Source: Eisenibacter elegans DSM 3317 (lineage in GTDB: Bacteria; Bacteroidota; Bacteroidia; Cytophagales; Microscillaceae). From it: DNA of 64,000 nt. The stretch lies in assembly GCF_000430505.1 (NCBI RefSeq), contig NZ_KE387153.1, positions 234,542 to 298,541 of the forward strand, written 5' to 3'. The translations under genes were made by a program, and so were the position numbers. Position 1 is the first letter of the stretch. The number at the start of each line of letters is the position of its first letter. Positions 42,820 to 52,526 of the stretch are shown in pieces. Below the pieces are notes generated by a model that was given only the letters and a program-made list of their open reading frames with translations, ran no database searches and was not told where the DNA came from.

Positions 42820-42873
42820 CCGAGAATCAAGAAAATCAAATCCTGTAAATCTTTAAACCTTGGTATAACAAAG
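42820..42873 (-). repeat. AT-rich dispersed repeat, reverse copy
   Basis: GAGAATCAAGAAAATCAAAT, then CCTGTAAATC and CTTGGTATAA. It matches the reverse complement of the copy at 33183. Confidence 0.5.
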
Positions 42874-43006
42874 GACTTGAATTTTCTAGCGCTCCGTACT
42901 GCTTTTCTGAAATATTCAGTGGTGGTAGTATTGGTATCCGTTGGCGATACGTTCCTCACAAACATTCCCTATCTTTGCGGCCTAGTTATATTTAGCCCAT
43001 AGATTT

Positions 43007-44197
43007 ATGAATTTTACACAGCCATACCCCACCCTTCAGCTCAAGTCTGGTAAAGACCGTGCCGTTATTTTCAGACATCCTTGGATTTTTTCGGGGGCGG
43101 TACAGGTGCTACCACAGGCTCAAAATGGCGATATTGTGGCCGTAGCCAATCGCGGTGGGGAGATCTTGGGTTATGGCTTTTATTCGCCCAAGAGTCAGAT
43201 TGTTTGCCGCTTGTTTCATTTTGGGCAAGTAACAGCCGCCTTTGATGGGGCTTATTGGGCAGAAAAAGTAAGCATCGCTGCGCAAATGCGGCGTTTGGTA
43301 TTACCTAAGGCTACAGATACTTTCCGCCTACTTCACGCTGAGGGCGACAGCCTTCCCGGTTTTATTGCTGATGTCTATGGCCAAGTGGTGGTCATACAGG
43401 TCTTGACCAAGGGCGCAGAGCGAGTATATCCCCTTGTAGAAGCGGCCATCAGGGCGCTAGGCTACGAATATATCTACCTCAATATCAAGGAAAACAGTGG
43501 TTTTTTGGAGCAAGTTACGCTCTCCAAAGGTTGGGTAGACGGCAAGGCCTACCCCGATACACTTTGGGTTCAAGAAAATGGCTTACGCTTCAGCATCGAT
43601 ATCGAAGGAGGGCAGAAAACAGGTTTTTTTATTGACCAACGCGACAACCGCCAGCTAGTCCGCCAACTAAGCCGGGGGAAGACCGTCTTGAACGCCTTCA
43701 GCTATACGGGCGGGTTTAGTGTGTATGCCTTAGCGGGCGGTGCGGCTTCAGTCGATTCGGTCGATGTATCGAAGGCGGCCATAGCGCAGTGTGAGCAGAT
43801 TATTAGCCATAACTTCGCTCAAGCCTCCCACCAAGGGGTTGCCGAAGACTGCTTCAAGTTTTTGCGCGATATGCCCGACAACCACTACGACCTCATTATT
43901 CTAGACCCTCCGGCATTTGCCAAAAACGCCCGTGCTGTGCCCAATGCCAGCCGTGGCTACAAGGATTTGAACTTGACCGGCTTCCGCAAAATCAAAAAAG
44001 GGGGGTTGCTCTTTACCTTTTCTTGCTCGGGCAATATCTCCCGCGATTTATTTCGTAAGATTGTCTTTGGTGCTGCTGCTGACGCTGGCCGTGAGGTCAG
44101 GATTGTCTATCAGCTGACCCAACCTGCCGACCACCCCGTCAATATCTATCACCCAGAAGGCGAGTACCTCAAAGGATTGGTGCTGCACGTGAGCTAA
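43007..44197 (+). CDS. rlmI: Class I rRNA methyltransferase, RlmI-type (PUA plus Rossmann fold)
   Basis: The 396-residue product has an N-terminal PUA domain (KSGKDRAVIFRHPWIFSGAV), a SAM-binding core with VLNAFSYTGGFSVYALAGGA and VDSVDVSKAAIAQCEQ, and the catalytic segments LIILDPPAFAKN and LFTFSCSGNIS (nucleophile Cys). This is the RlmI/YccW layout that makes m5C1962 in 23S rRNA. A TATCTTTG box at 42970-42977 lies upstream. Confidence 0.9.
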   Translation: MNFTQPYPTLQLKSGKDRAVIFRHPWIFSGAVQVLPQAQNGDIVAVANRGGEILGYGFYSPKSQIVCRLFHFGQVTAAFDGAYWAEKVSIAAQMRRLVLPKATDTFRLLHAEGDSLPGFIADVYGQVVVIQVLTKGAERVYPLVEAAIRALGYEYIYLNIKENSGFLEQVTLSKGWVDGKAYPDTLWVQENGLRFSIDIEGGQKTGFFIDQRDNRQLVRQLSRGKTVLNAFSYTGGFSVYALAGGAASVDSVDVSKAAIAQCEQIISHNFAQASHQGVAEDCFKFLRDMPDNHYDLIILDPPAFAKNARAVPNASRGYKDLNLTGFRKIKKGGLLFTFSCSGNISRDLFRKIVFGAAADAGREVRIVYQLTQPADHPVNIYHPEGEYLKGLVLHVS

Positions 44198-44228
44198 GAG
44201 CTTGGCTAAGTTTTCAGCGCGGCGCGCT

Positions 44229-44357
44229 CAAAACAGCTGATTTTTGTGCTGATATTAAGCAAAAGGCGCAGGCGCTTGTCTTAGCCCACGATTTTAATTG
44301 TGGGTGGGCTACGATGAGCATTTTTAACGAATTAGCAGCCAAAAAGCAGCTGTTTTG
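44229..44357 (+). repeat. Unrelated palindromic element with terminal inverted repeats
   Basis: CAAAACAGCTGATTTTTGTG at the left and CCAAAAAGCAGCTGTTTTGG at the right are inverted repeats with few mismatches. Inside is GTCTTAGCCCACGATTTTAA followed by TTGTGGG, a reverse-oriented relative of the subterminal hairpin of the MITE-like family. No ORF; the rest of 44198-44446 holds no gene. Confidence 0.65.
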
Positions 44358-44446
44358 GTGTCGATGAAGAGAATTTTAGATAAGCTCTAAGAGGTATCCC
44401 AATCATCCGCCTGTCTTGGAGCAGCAAAAGCTCTCCGGGGCTACAC

Positions 44447-46339
44447 TCATACACTGGCCAAGGCTTTTTCGGGCTGAACTACCTTGCTTTTGAAGAAGAG
44501 TTTGAGGCCAAGCAGCGAGATGTCGTCGTGTTGTTTTTGGCTTTGGGTCAGTTGGTGGAGCGTTTCTTTAAGGATACGTTCTTGGTCTGTGGTATAGAGG
44601 TGGATATTGGCCGATACCAGCTCTTTGAACTGCGTGCGCGCTTCTTCTGCATCGGCGCTCATCTGCCTGAACAACCCATCGGTCATCATAAAAATCATAT
44701 TGTCTCGGTGCAGCTCTAGGGTGTGTTCGGCGCAATTGGGGTCTTGCAGCTTCCCTCCTCCCAATACGCAGGGCGAGCCTTCAAACTCCAGCAGCTCCAG
44801 CCCCTTCGTAACAAAAACCGGCAAGCCGGCAGAGGCTAATGTAATACGGCGGATTTTGTCTTCGGCGGCGATATTTTCGATACTACAAAGCGCCATCTGC
44901 ACATAACCTTGTGGTAGAGACTTATGAATTTGGCGGTGTAGTAAATTGAGTAGTTGGCTTGGGCTAGCCTTCGGATGCTGGCTGATGAGTTGGTTGAGCA
45001 AGGAGTTGGTAATCATCGTAATAATGGAACCAGCAAGGCCAATGCCCTTACAATCGAGCATCGCTACCAAGAGGCGGTCTTCTACCCTGCGTAGCCAATA
45101 CATATCGCCCGAAACCTCATATTTGGGTTGATAAATGGCAAAATAGCGCTCAAAATTAGTGTCTAAAATGGCGACCTGCTCTTGGAGCAATGATTTTTGC
45201 ATTCTTTCGGCATAAATAACACTGTTCATTAGGGCGCTTTGTTTTTTCTCTACTTCTTCGTTTTTCTCGCGCAGCTCTTTGAAGTTGCGGCGTACCGTTT
45301 CGACCATCTGCGAGACATTGTCTGAAAGCAGGCCGATTTCATCCTTGCTCTCAATACGCGCAATGGGATCTGTACCTCTGAATTGGTTCTGGATGACACG
45401 CTGAATATCTCCTGAAAGGCGCTGTACGGGCTTACCGATGGCCCTTGGAACCGCATAGGTCAGGTAGAGTGTCAGAACAATACAGATAGCCAGCATCAGA
45501 ATCTGGACGACTTGATTTTGCCACTTCGCCTGCTCTACAGTACTGATAATCAACTCATTGAGTTTTTCTATTACTTCCGTAACCTGTCCGTTGAGGTCAT
45601 TGAGTTGTTTGCGCAGGCCTGTTTGTGGGTTAAAGCCAATTTGTTGCTCTAGGCTGACGACCTCTTTAAAAATCTGTTCGTAACGGTTGAGCGCAGCCAC
45701 GATATTAGGCTGGTTTTGGTTTTGGGCTTTGAGGCGCTCAATCGCCTCTGCGTGTTTTTGGGTATATTGCTCTTGCTTGCGGATGATAAAGTCTTTTTCG
45801 TGGCGGCGGATCATCAGTAAGAGGGCAAGATCTACTTGGTTGCCGTAAGTTTCTTCGATATAGTGAATGTTTTTGCGCATTGCCCCTTCGGCGCCGTAGT
45901 CTTTGAAGCCTCGCTTGAGCAAGAGTTGGACTGTTTTGTCGAAGACTTGTTCGTGGTTTTGGACGGCATTCTGGAGTTGCTTGACCTCTGTCTGTATGCG
46001 TGAGGCCACGCTTGAGTGTCCTTGTGCTAAGGCTTGGAGGTTGTTGTGGATGCGTCCTACTACTTCGGAGCGGCGTTTGAGCACTTCGCTCTGCCCTGTT
46101 TGATAAACAGCCTCGTTGATGGTTTCGTCAATAAAAAAAGTCAGCTCTAGGCGCTGAATCATTTGAATATCGGTATTGACTGTTTGTACGAGGTCAAAGG
46201 TACGCTGTAGGTTGCGTTCGCGCTTACGGAAGGCATAGTCGATGGCGACAATAAGTGCCATAATCAAGACAAAAACCAAGAAAGAAAGCTGCAAACGGGT
46301 GCGAACGGTATTGGCTCTAAACATAGTTTGGGGTAGCAT
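44447..46339 (-). CDS. Sensor phosphatase: four-helix sensor, HAMP, SpoIIE/PP2C
   Basis: The 630-residue product has a first helix (about 20-38), a long all-helical periplasmic sensor (about 40-285, four-helix-bundle-like as in chemoreceptors), a second helix (about 277-297), HAMP (298-352), a coiled coil, and a SpoIIE phosphatase (about 390-615). The metal site VSGDMYWLRR is present. The second motif reads LDCKGIGLAG where other members have D-C-T-G-H-G-x-P-G, so the invariant His-Gly is changed to Ile-Gly. It may be a modified or inactive phosphatase. It follows another SpoIIE gene at 46489 by 149 bases on the same strand. Confidence 0.83.
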   Translation of the reverse strand: MLPQTMFRANTVRTRLQLSFLVFVLIMALIVAIDYAFRKRERNLQRTFDLVQTVNTDIQMIQRLELTFFIDETINEAVYQTGQSEVLKRRSEVVGRIHNNLQALAQGHSSVASRIQTEVKQLQNAVQNHEQVFDKTVQLLLKRGFKDYGAEGAMRKNIHYIEETYGNQVDLALLLMIRRHEKDFIIRKQEQYTQKHAEAIERLKAQNQNQPNIVAALNRYEQIFKEVVSLEQQIGFNPQTGLRKQLNDLNGQVTEVIEKLNELIISTVEQAKWQNQVVQILMLAICIVLTLYLTYAVPRAIGKPVQRLSGDIQRVIQNQFRGTDPIARIESKDEIGLLSDNVSQMVETVRRNFKELREKNEEVEKKQSALMNSVIYAERMQKSLLQEQVAILDTNFERYFAIYQPKYEVSGDMYWLRRVEDRLLVAMLDCKGIGLAGSIITMITNSLLNQLISQHPKASPSQLLNLLHRQIHKSLPQGYVQMALCSIENIAAEDKIRRITLASAGLPVFVTKGLELLEFEGSPCVLGGGKLQDPNCAEHTLELHRDNMIFMMTDGLFRQMSADAEEARTQFKELVSANIHLYTTDQERILKETLHQLTQSQKQHDDISLLGLKLFFKSKVVQPEKALASV

Positions 46340-46488
46340 GACGCTAGGGTTGTACTGGATACAAAGTTACCCATTTGTATGCACCATTAGTTTAAGCCAA
46401 TGTTATGTTTTTGTTGCGAAGTACAACCTTTTCATCTTTCTCAAACACAAGTCCAAGAGGGGTTGGATTGTACGCGTTTCTGTGCTGA

Positions 46489-47967
46489 TTATCTGCCCAA
46501 AAGCGGTAGCTTAAAGCCCATCACCAGAATATCATCTGTTTGGGTTTCATTGCCTTGGCTACGCCATTGCTCTATGGTTTGTTCTAGGATGTAGTGTTGT
46601 GTTTCAAAAGGATTTTGATGGACCTCTAACAGCAAGTCGCGCAGTTGTTTGCCCATAAATTTTTTCTGTAGCGGCCCGCCAAACTGGTCTTGGTAGCCAT
46701 CGGAGAAGAGGTAGAAAACAGTATTTTCTGGTTTTTGAAGCCTGACAAGGTGCTTGGTAAACCCCTTTTCGGTGTTTTGTAAGCCGCCAATGTGTTTGCT
46801 ATCCCCTTTGATATAATGCAAGCAACCATCTTCGACATACACGAGCGGGTTTTTGGCTCCGGCAAAGCTGATTTCGAGGCTTTCTAAGTCGATACAGAGC
46901 AGGGCGATGTCCATACCGTCGCGGTTTAGTGTTTCCTTTTGCCTCAATATTTTGCTGATGCCCTCGTCTAGCTCCTGCAATATTTCATCTGCCTCAAAGA
47001 TATTCCTTCCCGTGATGATTTCGGTCAGGAGGTCATTGCCCAAAAGGCTCATAAAAGCCCCGGGAATACCGTGTCCGGTACAATCGACAGCCGCTGCAAA
47101 AAGCTTTTGGCGATGTTTGGTCAAGAAATAAAAATCGCCCGACACAATGTTCTTGGGCTTATACAACACAAAACTTTGGGGCAAAAGCATTTGTATATAC
47201 CCCTTAGAGGGCATCACCGCCTCTTGGATGCGTTTGGCGTAGTTGATGCTTTGGGTAATGTCTTCGTTTTGTTGTTCGATTCTGTTTTTCTGCTCAGAGA
47301 TGGTATCTACGGTAGTGGCTAGCTCTTCATTGAGCTGGTTAAGCTCTTCGTTGAGCTCTTGCATGGCGTTCTTTTGCAGCAGTATTTCGCTGTGTTGGGT
47401 TTCTATTTCTTGCTTCTGATGCTTGAGCATCGCCTTAGAACGCTTGAGGCTATTGGTGCGCAAGTGGATGATATAAGACAAATACACAGGATAGGCCAAG
47501 GTAAGCACACCGCTGACCAAGCTCAGCTCAAAAGATACCGGGGTAAAAAAATTCAGCCCCATCAGCCCCACCGAAACACCAAAATTGACCATCGCCAAGG
47601 CCAAACCCTGCAAAAAAACCTTTAGCCCGTGCCCAAACATAATATTGGTCATCGTCAGCATCAAGTAGAGCAACGCCGGAGTAGAAAACACCGCAATAAA
47701 ATTGGCAAACACCCCACAAAGGCTGATATCTAGCAACATACAATAGCGCTCGTGGCGCTCATTGAAGCCGGTTTTGAAATACTGAATCCCAAATACAATG
47801 TGCGGATAAAACACACATAAGCCCAGCAAGGCATACGCCCCCACCGGAATCGGCAGCTCCTGCTGATAATAGTGTACAGCCAAAAGGATGAACGCCACCC
47901 AATAGCTGACAATGGCCGATATATAGTAAAACCAATGAATGAACAACGGTCGTTTGTAGGTATTCAT
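46489..47967 (-). CDS. Sensor phosphatase: six-helix membrane domain, coiled coil, SpoIIE/PP2C
   Basis: The 492-residue product has an N-terminal domain of about six helices (10-165) resembling MASE-type membrane sensors, a coiled coil (about 170-230, LNEELNQLNEELATTVDTIS), and a SpoIIE phosphatase with VSGDFYFLTKHRQK and VDCTGHGIPGAFMSLLG, closely similar to the one in the SiaA-like protein (both start with SINYAKRIQEA). The catalytic aspartates are intact. Its phosphoprotein target is not encoded next door; the SiaC at 14427 is the only candidate in the window. Confidence 0.85.
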   Translation of the reverse strand: MNTYKRPLFIHWFYYISAIVSYWVAFILLAVHYYQQELPIPVGAYALLGLCVFYPHIVFGIQYFKTGFNERHERYCMLLDISLCGVFANFIAVFSTPALLYLMLTMTNIMFGHGLKVFLQGLALAMVNFGVSVGLMGLNFFTPVSFELSLVSGVLTLAYPVYLSYIIHLRTNSLKRSKAMLKHQKQEIETQHSEILLQKNAMQELNEELNQLNEELATTVDTISEQKNRIEQQNEDITQSINYAKRIQEAVMPSKGYIQMLLPQSFVLYKPKNIVSGDFYFLTKHRQKLFAAAVDCTGHGIPGAFMSLLGNDLLTEIITGRNIFEADEILQELDEGISKILRQKETLNRDGMDIALLCIDLESLEISFAGAKNPLVYVEDGCLHYIKGDSKHIGGLQNTEKGFTKHLVRLQKPENTVFYLFSDGYQDQFGGPLQKKFMGKQLRDLLLEVHQNPFETQHYILEQTIEQWRSQGNETQTDDILVMGFKLPLLGR

Positions 47968-48099
47968 CTGTCTGTCTTTCAGCGTTTTTGTGTAGCCTAA
48001 GGCTTGAGCGCAGGTTGGTTGTAGGCACTAGTTTCTCTCACAAGATATAAAAGATACAAATACCATTACAATTTGACTAAAAATAAAACTGCTTGACAC

Positions 48100-48221
48100 A
48101 CCCCCGGGCATTTCAAATCCCACATTAAAACTGTAACTAAGTCTCATTGTACCCTCAAAATGAGGCCTCAGCTTTTCTCGGAGCTGGAGTTCCGAGCTGC
48201 TTTTCCAAAAATGTCCCCTAG
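48100..48221 (+). repeat. Palindromic MITE-like element, copy 6
   Basis: The left part CCCGGGCATTTCAAATCCCA and right end CCAAAAATGTCCCCTAG are degenerate inverted repeats. The core CTAAGTCTCATTGTACCCTC and inner palindrome CTCGGAGCTGGAGTTCCGAG are well kept. It lies in the 420-bp divergent region upstream of gyrA. Confidence 0.8.
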
Positions 48222-48322
48222 CGCAACTACTTGACAAGCCTCCTACGCTCGCTGCCGCTTGTTTTTGGGTAGGGATGCCGCCACAAGATTTGACGTATTT
48301 TCATCAAAATGAAAAGGGGATT

Positions 48323-48356
48323 TTGTGGGCTATCCGGCCTTTTTTGCCTATCTTTG
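48323..48356 (+). promoter_or_regulatory. Candidate gyrA promoter
   Basis: TTG (48323-48325), 23 bases, then TATCTTTG (48349-48356), 31 bases upstream of the gyrA ATG. The -7 box is good, though the spacing is slightly long. Confidence 0.45.
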
Positions 48357-48387
48357 AAGGCTTAAAGAACACCACATTATCTGAACA

Positions 48388-51300
48388 ATGAGTGAATCTA
48401 ATCCGCAAATCACGCCCGTAGATATAGGCGATGAAATGAAAACCGCCTACATCGACTACGCTATGTCGGTGATTGTTTCACGGGCTTTGCCTGATGTGCG
48501 CGACGGCCTCAAGCCCGTACACCGCCGCGTGCTTTATGGGATGCTAGAACTAGGCCTGGCACACAACAAGGCCTACAAAAAATCAGCTAGAATCGTGGGA
48601 GAAGTACTGGGTAAATACCACCCACACGGCGACTCCTCCGTTTATGATACCATGGTACGGATGGCCCAAGAATGGTCGATGCGCTACCCCTTAGTCGATG
48701 GGCAGGGTAACTTCGGCTCAATCGACGGAGACTCAGCGGCGGCCATGCGTTACTGCGTAACCGGGGATACACGCCTGAAGACTGACCGTGGGCTGATTGC
48801 TATCAAAGACCTAGTGCCACAGGCCGCGCTCAACAGCGAAACGCCTATACAAACCAAGGTGCTCTCTCTCCACCGCCAAGCCAATGACGCAGTGATGTTC
48901 TTCAACTCCGGAAAACACCCCGTCTATGCGCTTCAAACACAAGAGGGATACCAACTGAAAGGTACCGGCAACCACCCTGTGCTGGTTTTTGGCCAAGATG
49001 AAGCCGGAAGACCGGCTTATATTTGGAAGTTGCTCAGCCGTGTGAAAGCCGGAGATAAAGTAGTTATCGACCGCACACAGCACGAACTACAGCAAGAACA
49101 CGCCGACCAAACCGCCCTCAATTGGGCTATCATTGCCGGCTGCCTAGTGTCTGAAGGATCTATCTCACAGAAGCGCCTCACATTTAACAATACTGATAAA
49201 GCCTATTATGAGGCATTCATCAAGGCTTATACCGCCAATGTGGGTGCTGGCTATTACAACTATCAGCGCCGCCTACCCTCCGGAAAGGAGATTTTTGAGT
49301 TTGATGTTCAAAAACTTGATGCCTTCGCACAAAGCCCTCTTTTCGAAGACCTAGCCGGACGCAAAGCCGGAGACAAAATAGTTCCTGACTATATTTTCCG
49401 CAGCCCTAAGGCCGTGCAACGTGTCTTTTTACAATACTTGTTTGAGGGAGACGGTTCTATCTCCCTGTTGCCCAAAAACACCCTCAACCTACAATATTGT
49501 ACCCAAAGCTTGGCGCTTGCACAAGGCCTACAGGTGTTGTTGTTGGAGTTTGGTATTGTGAGTAAAATCTCTCCTGCCAAAGCCCGTAAAGAGTATAAAC
49601 TCTGCATTGGCGGCTTCCATAACATCAGCCTGTTTTGTCAGAATGTTGGCTTTGCTGCCTCCAAACAAACAAAGCTAGAAGCCCTCATAGCTGCCGAACA
49701 AACGCGCCGTGAGCAAACCCCTGTACGTTATAGCCACAGCAGCGACTATACCCCCTTCCTGAGCAAGTATGTGCGTCAACATTCGGAAGTTTCGCCTTTC
49801 TTGGCCAAACATAACTTTGACCGCTACAAACGCATTGATGCCCAGTACGAACGCATTCATCAAGCCCTAGCTGTAGCCAAACTACAGGAGCTTTTTCATC
49901 ATCTGGTAGCCGACAGGTACTACTTTGCTACGGTAAATGCTTGCCAACTTTTGGCCGAAGAGGAAGTAGTCTACTCTGTCAAGGTAGCCAGCGAATGCCA
50001 TTCTTTTGTGGCCAATGGCTTTATCAATCACAACACTGAAGCCCGCAAACGCCGCATCTCTGAGGAGATGATGGAAGATATTCGTAAGGAAACGGTTGAT
50101 TTTCAGCCCAATTTTGACGACTCCCTCACCGAGCCTAGCGTGTTGCCGGCCAAAGTGCCCAACTTGCTCATCAATGGCGCGGCGGGTATTGCCGTCGGGA
50201 TGGCGACCAATATTGCCCCACACAACCTCAGTGAAGTGGTAGACGGCATCATCGCCCTGCTCGAAAACCCCGAAATCACCATCCCTGAGCTGATGAAGTA
50301 TATCATCGCGCCCGATTTCCCCACCGGAGGGACAATCTACGGTTACCAAGGGGTCAAAAATGCTTTCGAAACAGGCCGTGGCCGGGTAGTGGTACGCGCC
50401 AAAGCGAGCTTCGAAACCAGCCCCAGCGGCAAGGAGCAAATCATTGTTACCGAAATCCCCTACTTGGTCAACAAGGCGGCGATGATTGAGAAAACGGCGG
50501 CCCTCGTCAACGAGCGCCGGATAGAAGGCATCAGCGACATCCGCGATGAGTCGGATCGCAACGGCCTGCGTGTGGTGTTTGACCTCAAAAAAGACGCCAT
50601 GCCTTCAGTGGTGCTCAACCAGCTTTACAAATATACCGCCCTACAGTCATCTTTTGGGGTCAATAACGTGGCCTTGGTCAAAGGCCGTCCGCAATTGCTC
50701 AACCTCAAAGAAATTATCGAATACTTTGTAGAGCATCGCCACGAGGTAGTCTTGCGCCGCACCCACTTCGAGCTGCGCGAAGCCCAAGAACGCCAACACA
50801 TCCTCGACGGCCTCTTGATAGCCCTCGACCACCTCGACGAAGTCATCGCCTTGATTCGTGGTTCTAAAGACGGCGAAACCGCCCGCATCGGCTTGATGGA
50901 GCGCTTTGAGCTGAGCGAACGCCAAGCCCGCGCCATCTTAGATATGCGTCTCCAACGCCTTACAGCCCTCGAACGCGACAAGATTGTAGAAGAACACCGC
51001 CGCATCACCGAGTTGATTGCACGCTTAGAGGCCATCATTGCCGACAAAAACCTCCGTACCGGCATCATCCGCGATGAGCTGCTAGAGATGAAAGAGCGCT
51101 ACGGCGATGCCCGCCGCACAGACATCGTCTACCACGCCGAAGGCGATGTGTCTATCGAAGATATGATTCAGGAAGAGTCGATGGTGATTACTATCTCACA
51201 CCAAGGCTATATCAAACGCACTGCCCTCGACGAATACCGCACCCAAAGCCGTGGTGGCGTAGGCTCTCGCGGTGTCAGCAGCAAGGCCGACGACTTCCCC

Positions 51301-52194
51301 GCCCACCTCTTCGTCTCCTCGACACACGATTACCTGCTGATCTTCACAGACCGTGGGCAAGTATATTGGCTCAAAGCCTATGAAGTGCCCGAAGGCAACA
51401 AAACCGCCAAAGGCCGCCCCATCCAAAACCTGATTCAGATGGAAAAGGAAGACAGCGTCTGCGCCGTGCTCAATGTGAGCAACCTCAGCGATGAGGACTT
51501 CCTCCAGAATCACTTCTTGGTGATGGTAACGACCCAGGGAATCATCAAAAAAACCACCCTAGAGGCCTACTCCCGCCCACGCCAAAACGGTATCCGCGCC
51601 ATCAGTATCAACGAAGGTGACCGCCTGCTGGATGTGAAAATGACCAGCGGCCAAGACCATATCGTGATCGGAACGCGCAAAGGCCAGGCCATCCACTTTC
51701 CCGAAAACAAAGTGCGCGCTATGGGCCGCGTGGCTGCCGGGGTAAAGGCCGTAACCCTCAGCGGCGACGACGACTATGTCGTGGGGATGGTGTGTGTGAG
51801 CAGCGAAGAGTCGCACCTGCTCGTGGTGTCGGAGAACGGCTACGGCAAACGCTCTCCCATCAGCGACTACCGTATCACCAACCGTGGAGGCAAAGGCGTA
51901 AAAGCCTTCCAACTGACGGATAAAACCGGGCAGCTGGCCGCCATCAAGGAAGTGAGCGACGGGGACGACCTGATGATCATCAACCGCTCGGGCATCCTGC
52001 TGCGCACCTCCGTGAGCGACTTGCGCGTGATGGGTCGCGCCACCCAAGGCGTGCGCCTCATCCGCATCCAAGAGGGTGATGCCATCGCTTCGGTAGCCCG
52101 CGTAGCCAACGAAGATATGCTGGCCAACGGCGAAGAAGGCGAAGTACAAGCCGCCCAAGGCGATACCACCGCCCCTATCGAAACCGAAGAATAG
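48388..52194 (+). CDS. gyrA: DNA gyrase subunit A with an intein
   Basis: The 1268-residue precursor is Gyr[21 protein letters not shown] (about 32-51), [20 protein letters not shown] (about 74-93) and AAMRY with the DNA-cleaving Tyr122. The chain is interrupted directly after Tyr122 by a 427-residue intein (residues 123-549) and resumes TEARKRRI. The spliced enzyme would be 841 residues, normal for the family, with the C-terminal beta-pinwheel (about residues 930-1240 of the precursor). The GyrA box reads QSRGGVG, a variant of QRRGGKG. The start fits the usual N-terminus. Without splicing, the active site cannot form. A strong terminator follows. Confidence 0.95.
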   Translation: MSESNPQITPVDIGDEMKTAYIDYAMSVIVSRALPDVRDGLKPVHRRVLYGMLELGLAHNKAYKKSARIVGEVLGKYHPHGDSSVYDTMVRMAQEWSMRYPLVDGQGNFGSIDGDSAAAMRYCVTGDTRLKTDRGLIAIKDLVPQAALNSETPIQTKVLSLHRQANDAVMFFNSGKHPVYALQTQEGYQLKGTGNHPVLVFGQDEAGRPAYIWKLLSRVKAGDKVVIDRTQHELQQEHADQTALNWAIIAGCLVSEGSISQKRLTFNNTDKAYYEAFIKAYTANVGAGYYNYQRRLPSGKEIFEFDVQKLDAFAQSPLFEDLAGRKAGDKIVPDYIFRSPKAVQRVFLQYLFEGDGSISLLPKNTLNLQYCTQSLALAQGLQVLLLEFGIVSKISPAKARKEYKLCIGGFHNISLFCQNVGFAASKQTKLEALIAAEQTRREQTPVRYSHSSDYTPFLSKYVRQHSEVSPFLAKHNFDRYKRIDAQYERIHQALAVAKLQELFHHLVADRYYFATVNACQLLAEEEVVYSVKVASECHSFVANGFINHNTEARKRRISEEMMEDIRKETVDFQPNFDDSLTEPSVLPAKVPNLLINGAAGIAVGMATNIAPHNLSEVVDGIIALLENPEITIPELMKYIIAPDFPTGGTIYGYQGVKNAFETGRGRVVVRAKASFETSPSGKEQIIVTEIPYLVNKAAMIEKTAALVNERRIEGISDIRDESDRNGLRVVFDLKKDAMPSVVLNQLYKYTALQSSFGVNNVALVKGRPQLLNLKEIIEYFVEHRHEVVLRRTHFELREAQERQHILDGLLIALDHLDEVIALIRGSKDGETARIGLMERFELSERQARAILDMRLQRLTALERDKIVEEHRRITELIARLEAIIADKNLRTGIIRDELLEMKERYGDARRTDIVYHAEGDVSIEDMIQEESMVITISHQGYIKRTALDEYRTQSRGGVGSRGVSSKADDFPAHLFVSSTHDYLLIFTDRGQVYWLKAYEVPEGNKTAKGRPIQNLIQMEKEDSVCAVLNVSNLSDEDFLQNHFLVMVTTQGIIKKTTLEAYSRPRQNGIRAISINEGDRLLDVKMTSGQDHIVIGTRKGQAIHFPENKVRAMGRVAAGVKAVTLSGDDDYVVGMVCVSSEESHLLVVSENGYGKRSPISDYRITNRGGKGVKAFQLTDKTGQLAAIKEVSDGDDLMIINRSGILLRTSVSDLRVMGRATQGVRLIRIQEGDAIASVARVANEDMLANGEEGEVQAAQGDTTAPIETEE
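48754..50034 (+). mobile_element. GyrA intein with LAGLIDADG homing endonuclease
   Basis: The intein begins at Cys123 ([13 protein letters not shown], block A). It has block [13 protein letters not shown] with the splicing His, two LAGLIDADG-type motifs ([12 protein letters not shown] near residue 250 and [12 protein letters not shown] near 350), block [18 protein letters not shown] and block G FINHN with the terminal Asn549. The +1 extein residue is Thr. All residues needed for splicing (Cys, TxxH-type His, His-Asn, Thr) are present, so it is probably active. The first endonuclease motif has Glu in place of the usual Asp. The insertion point equals that of the mycobacterial GyrA inteins. Confidence 0.93.
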
Positions 52195-52239
52195 CACCCC
52201 CCACCAAGCCCCCAACAGGGGTTTTGCACAATGCTTGCC

Positions 52240-52274
52240 AAGCCGCTCTCCGCCACAAAGGGAGCGGCTTTTTT
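52240..52274 (+). terminator. Terminator after gyrA
   Basis: AAGCCGCTC and GAGCGGCTT stem (with an extra T bulge near the loop) followed by a run of T. Confidence 0.85.
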
Positions 52275-52349
52275 GTAGACACCCCGCAAACCTTGAACAA
52301 GCCTAAAACCCGCTAGACCGTTTGGATATTTGTAAACACTTTTGTATCA

Positions 52350-52526
52350 TTGGCTAATGAAAAGCCTGAGAACAAAGCAATACTGATTGGAAGCCTAAGG
52401 CACAAGAGCAGGCTCTTACCAAGCTATGCTGCCGGACTAAGGGTAAGCGAGGTAGCCAGTACGCGACTCAAGTACGTTGATTCGCAGCGTATGGTCATTG
52501 ATATCAAGCAAAGGAAAAAAAGATAG
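52350..52526 (+). pseudogene. Tyrosine recombinase (integrase) fragment
   Basis: A 58-codon open stretch ends in TAG at 52524. It reads ENKAILIGSLRHKSRLLPSY, then AAGLRVSEVASTRLKYVDSQ, then RMVIDIKQRKKR. This matches the box I region of XerC/D-like phage integrases, where GLRVSE contains the first catalytic Arg. The N-terminal SAM-like domain and the rest of the catalytic domain (H-x-x-R, Tyr) are missing, so it is a remnant. It lies 76 bases past the gyrA terminator, at the border where the DNA becomes AT-richer, consistent with an integration scar. Confidence 0.75.
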
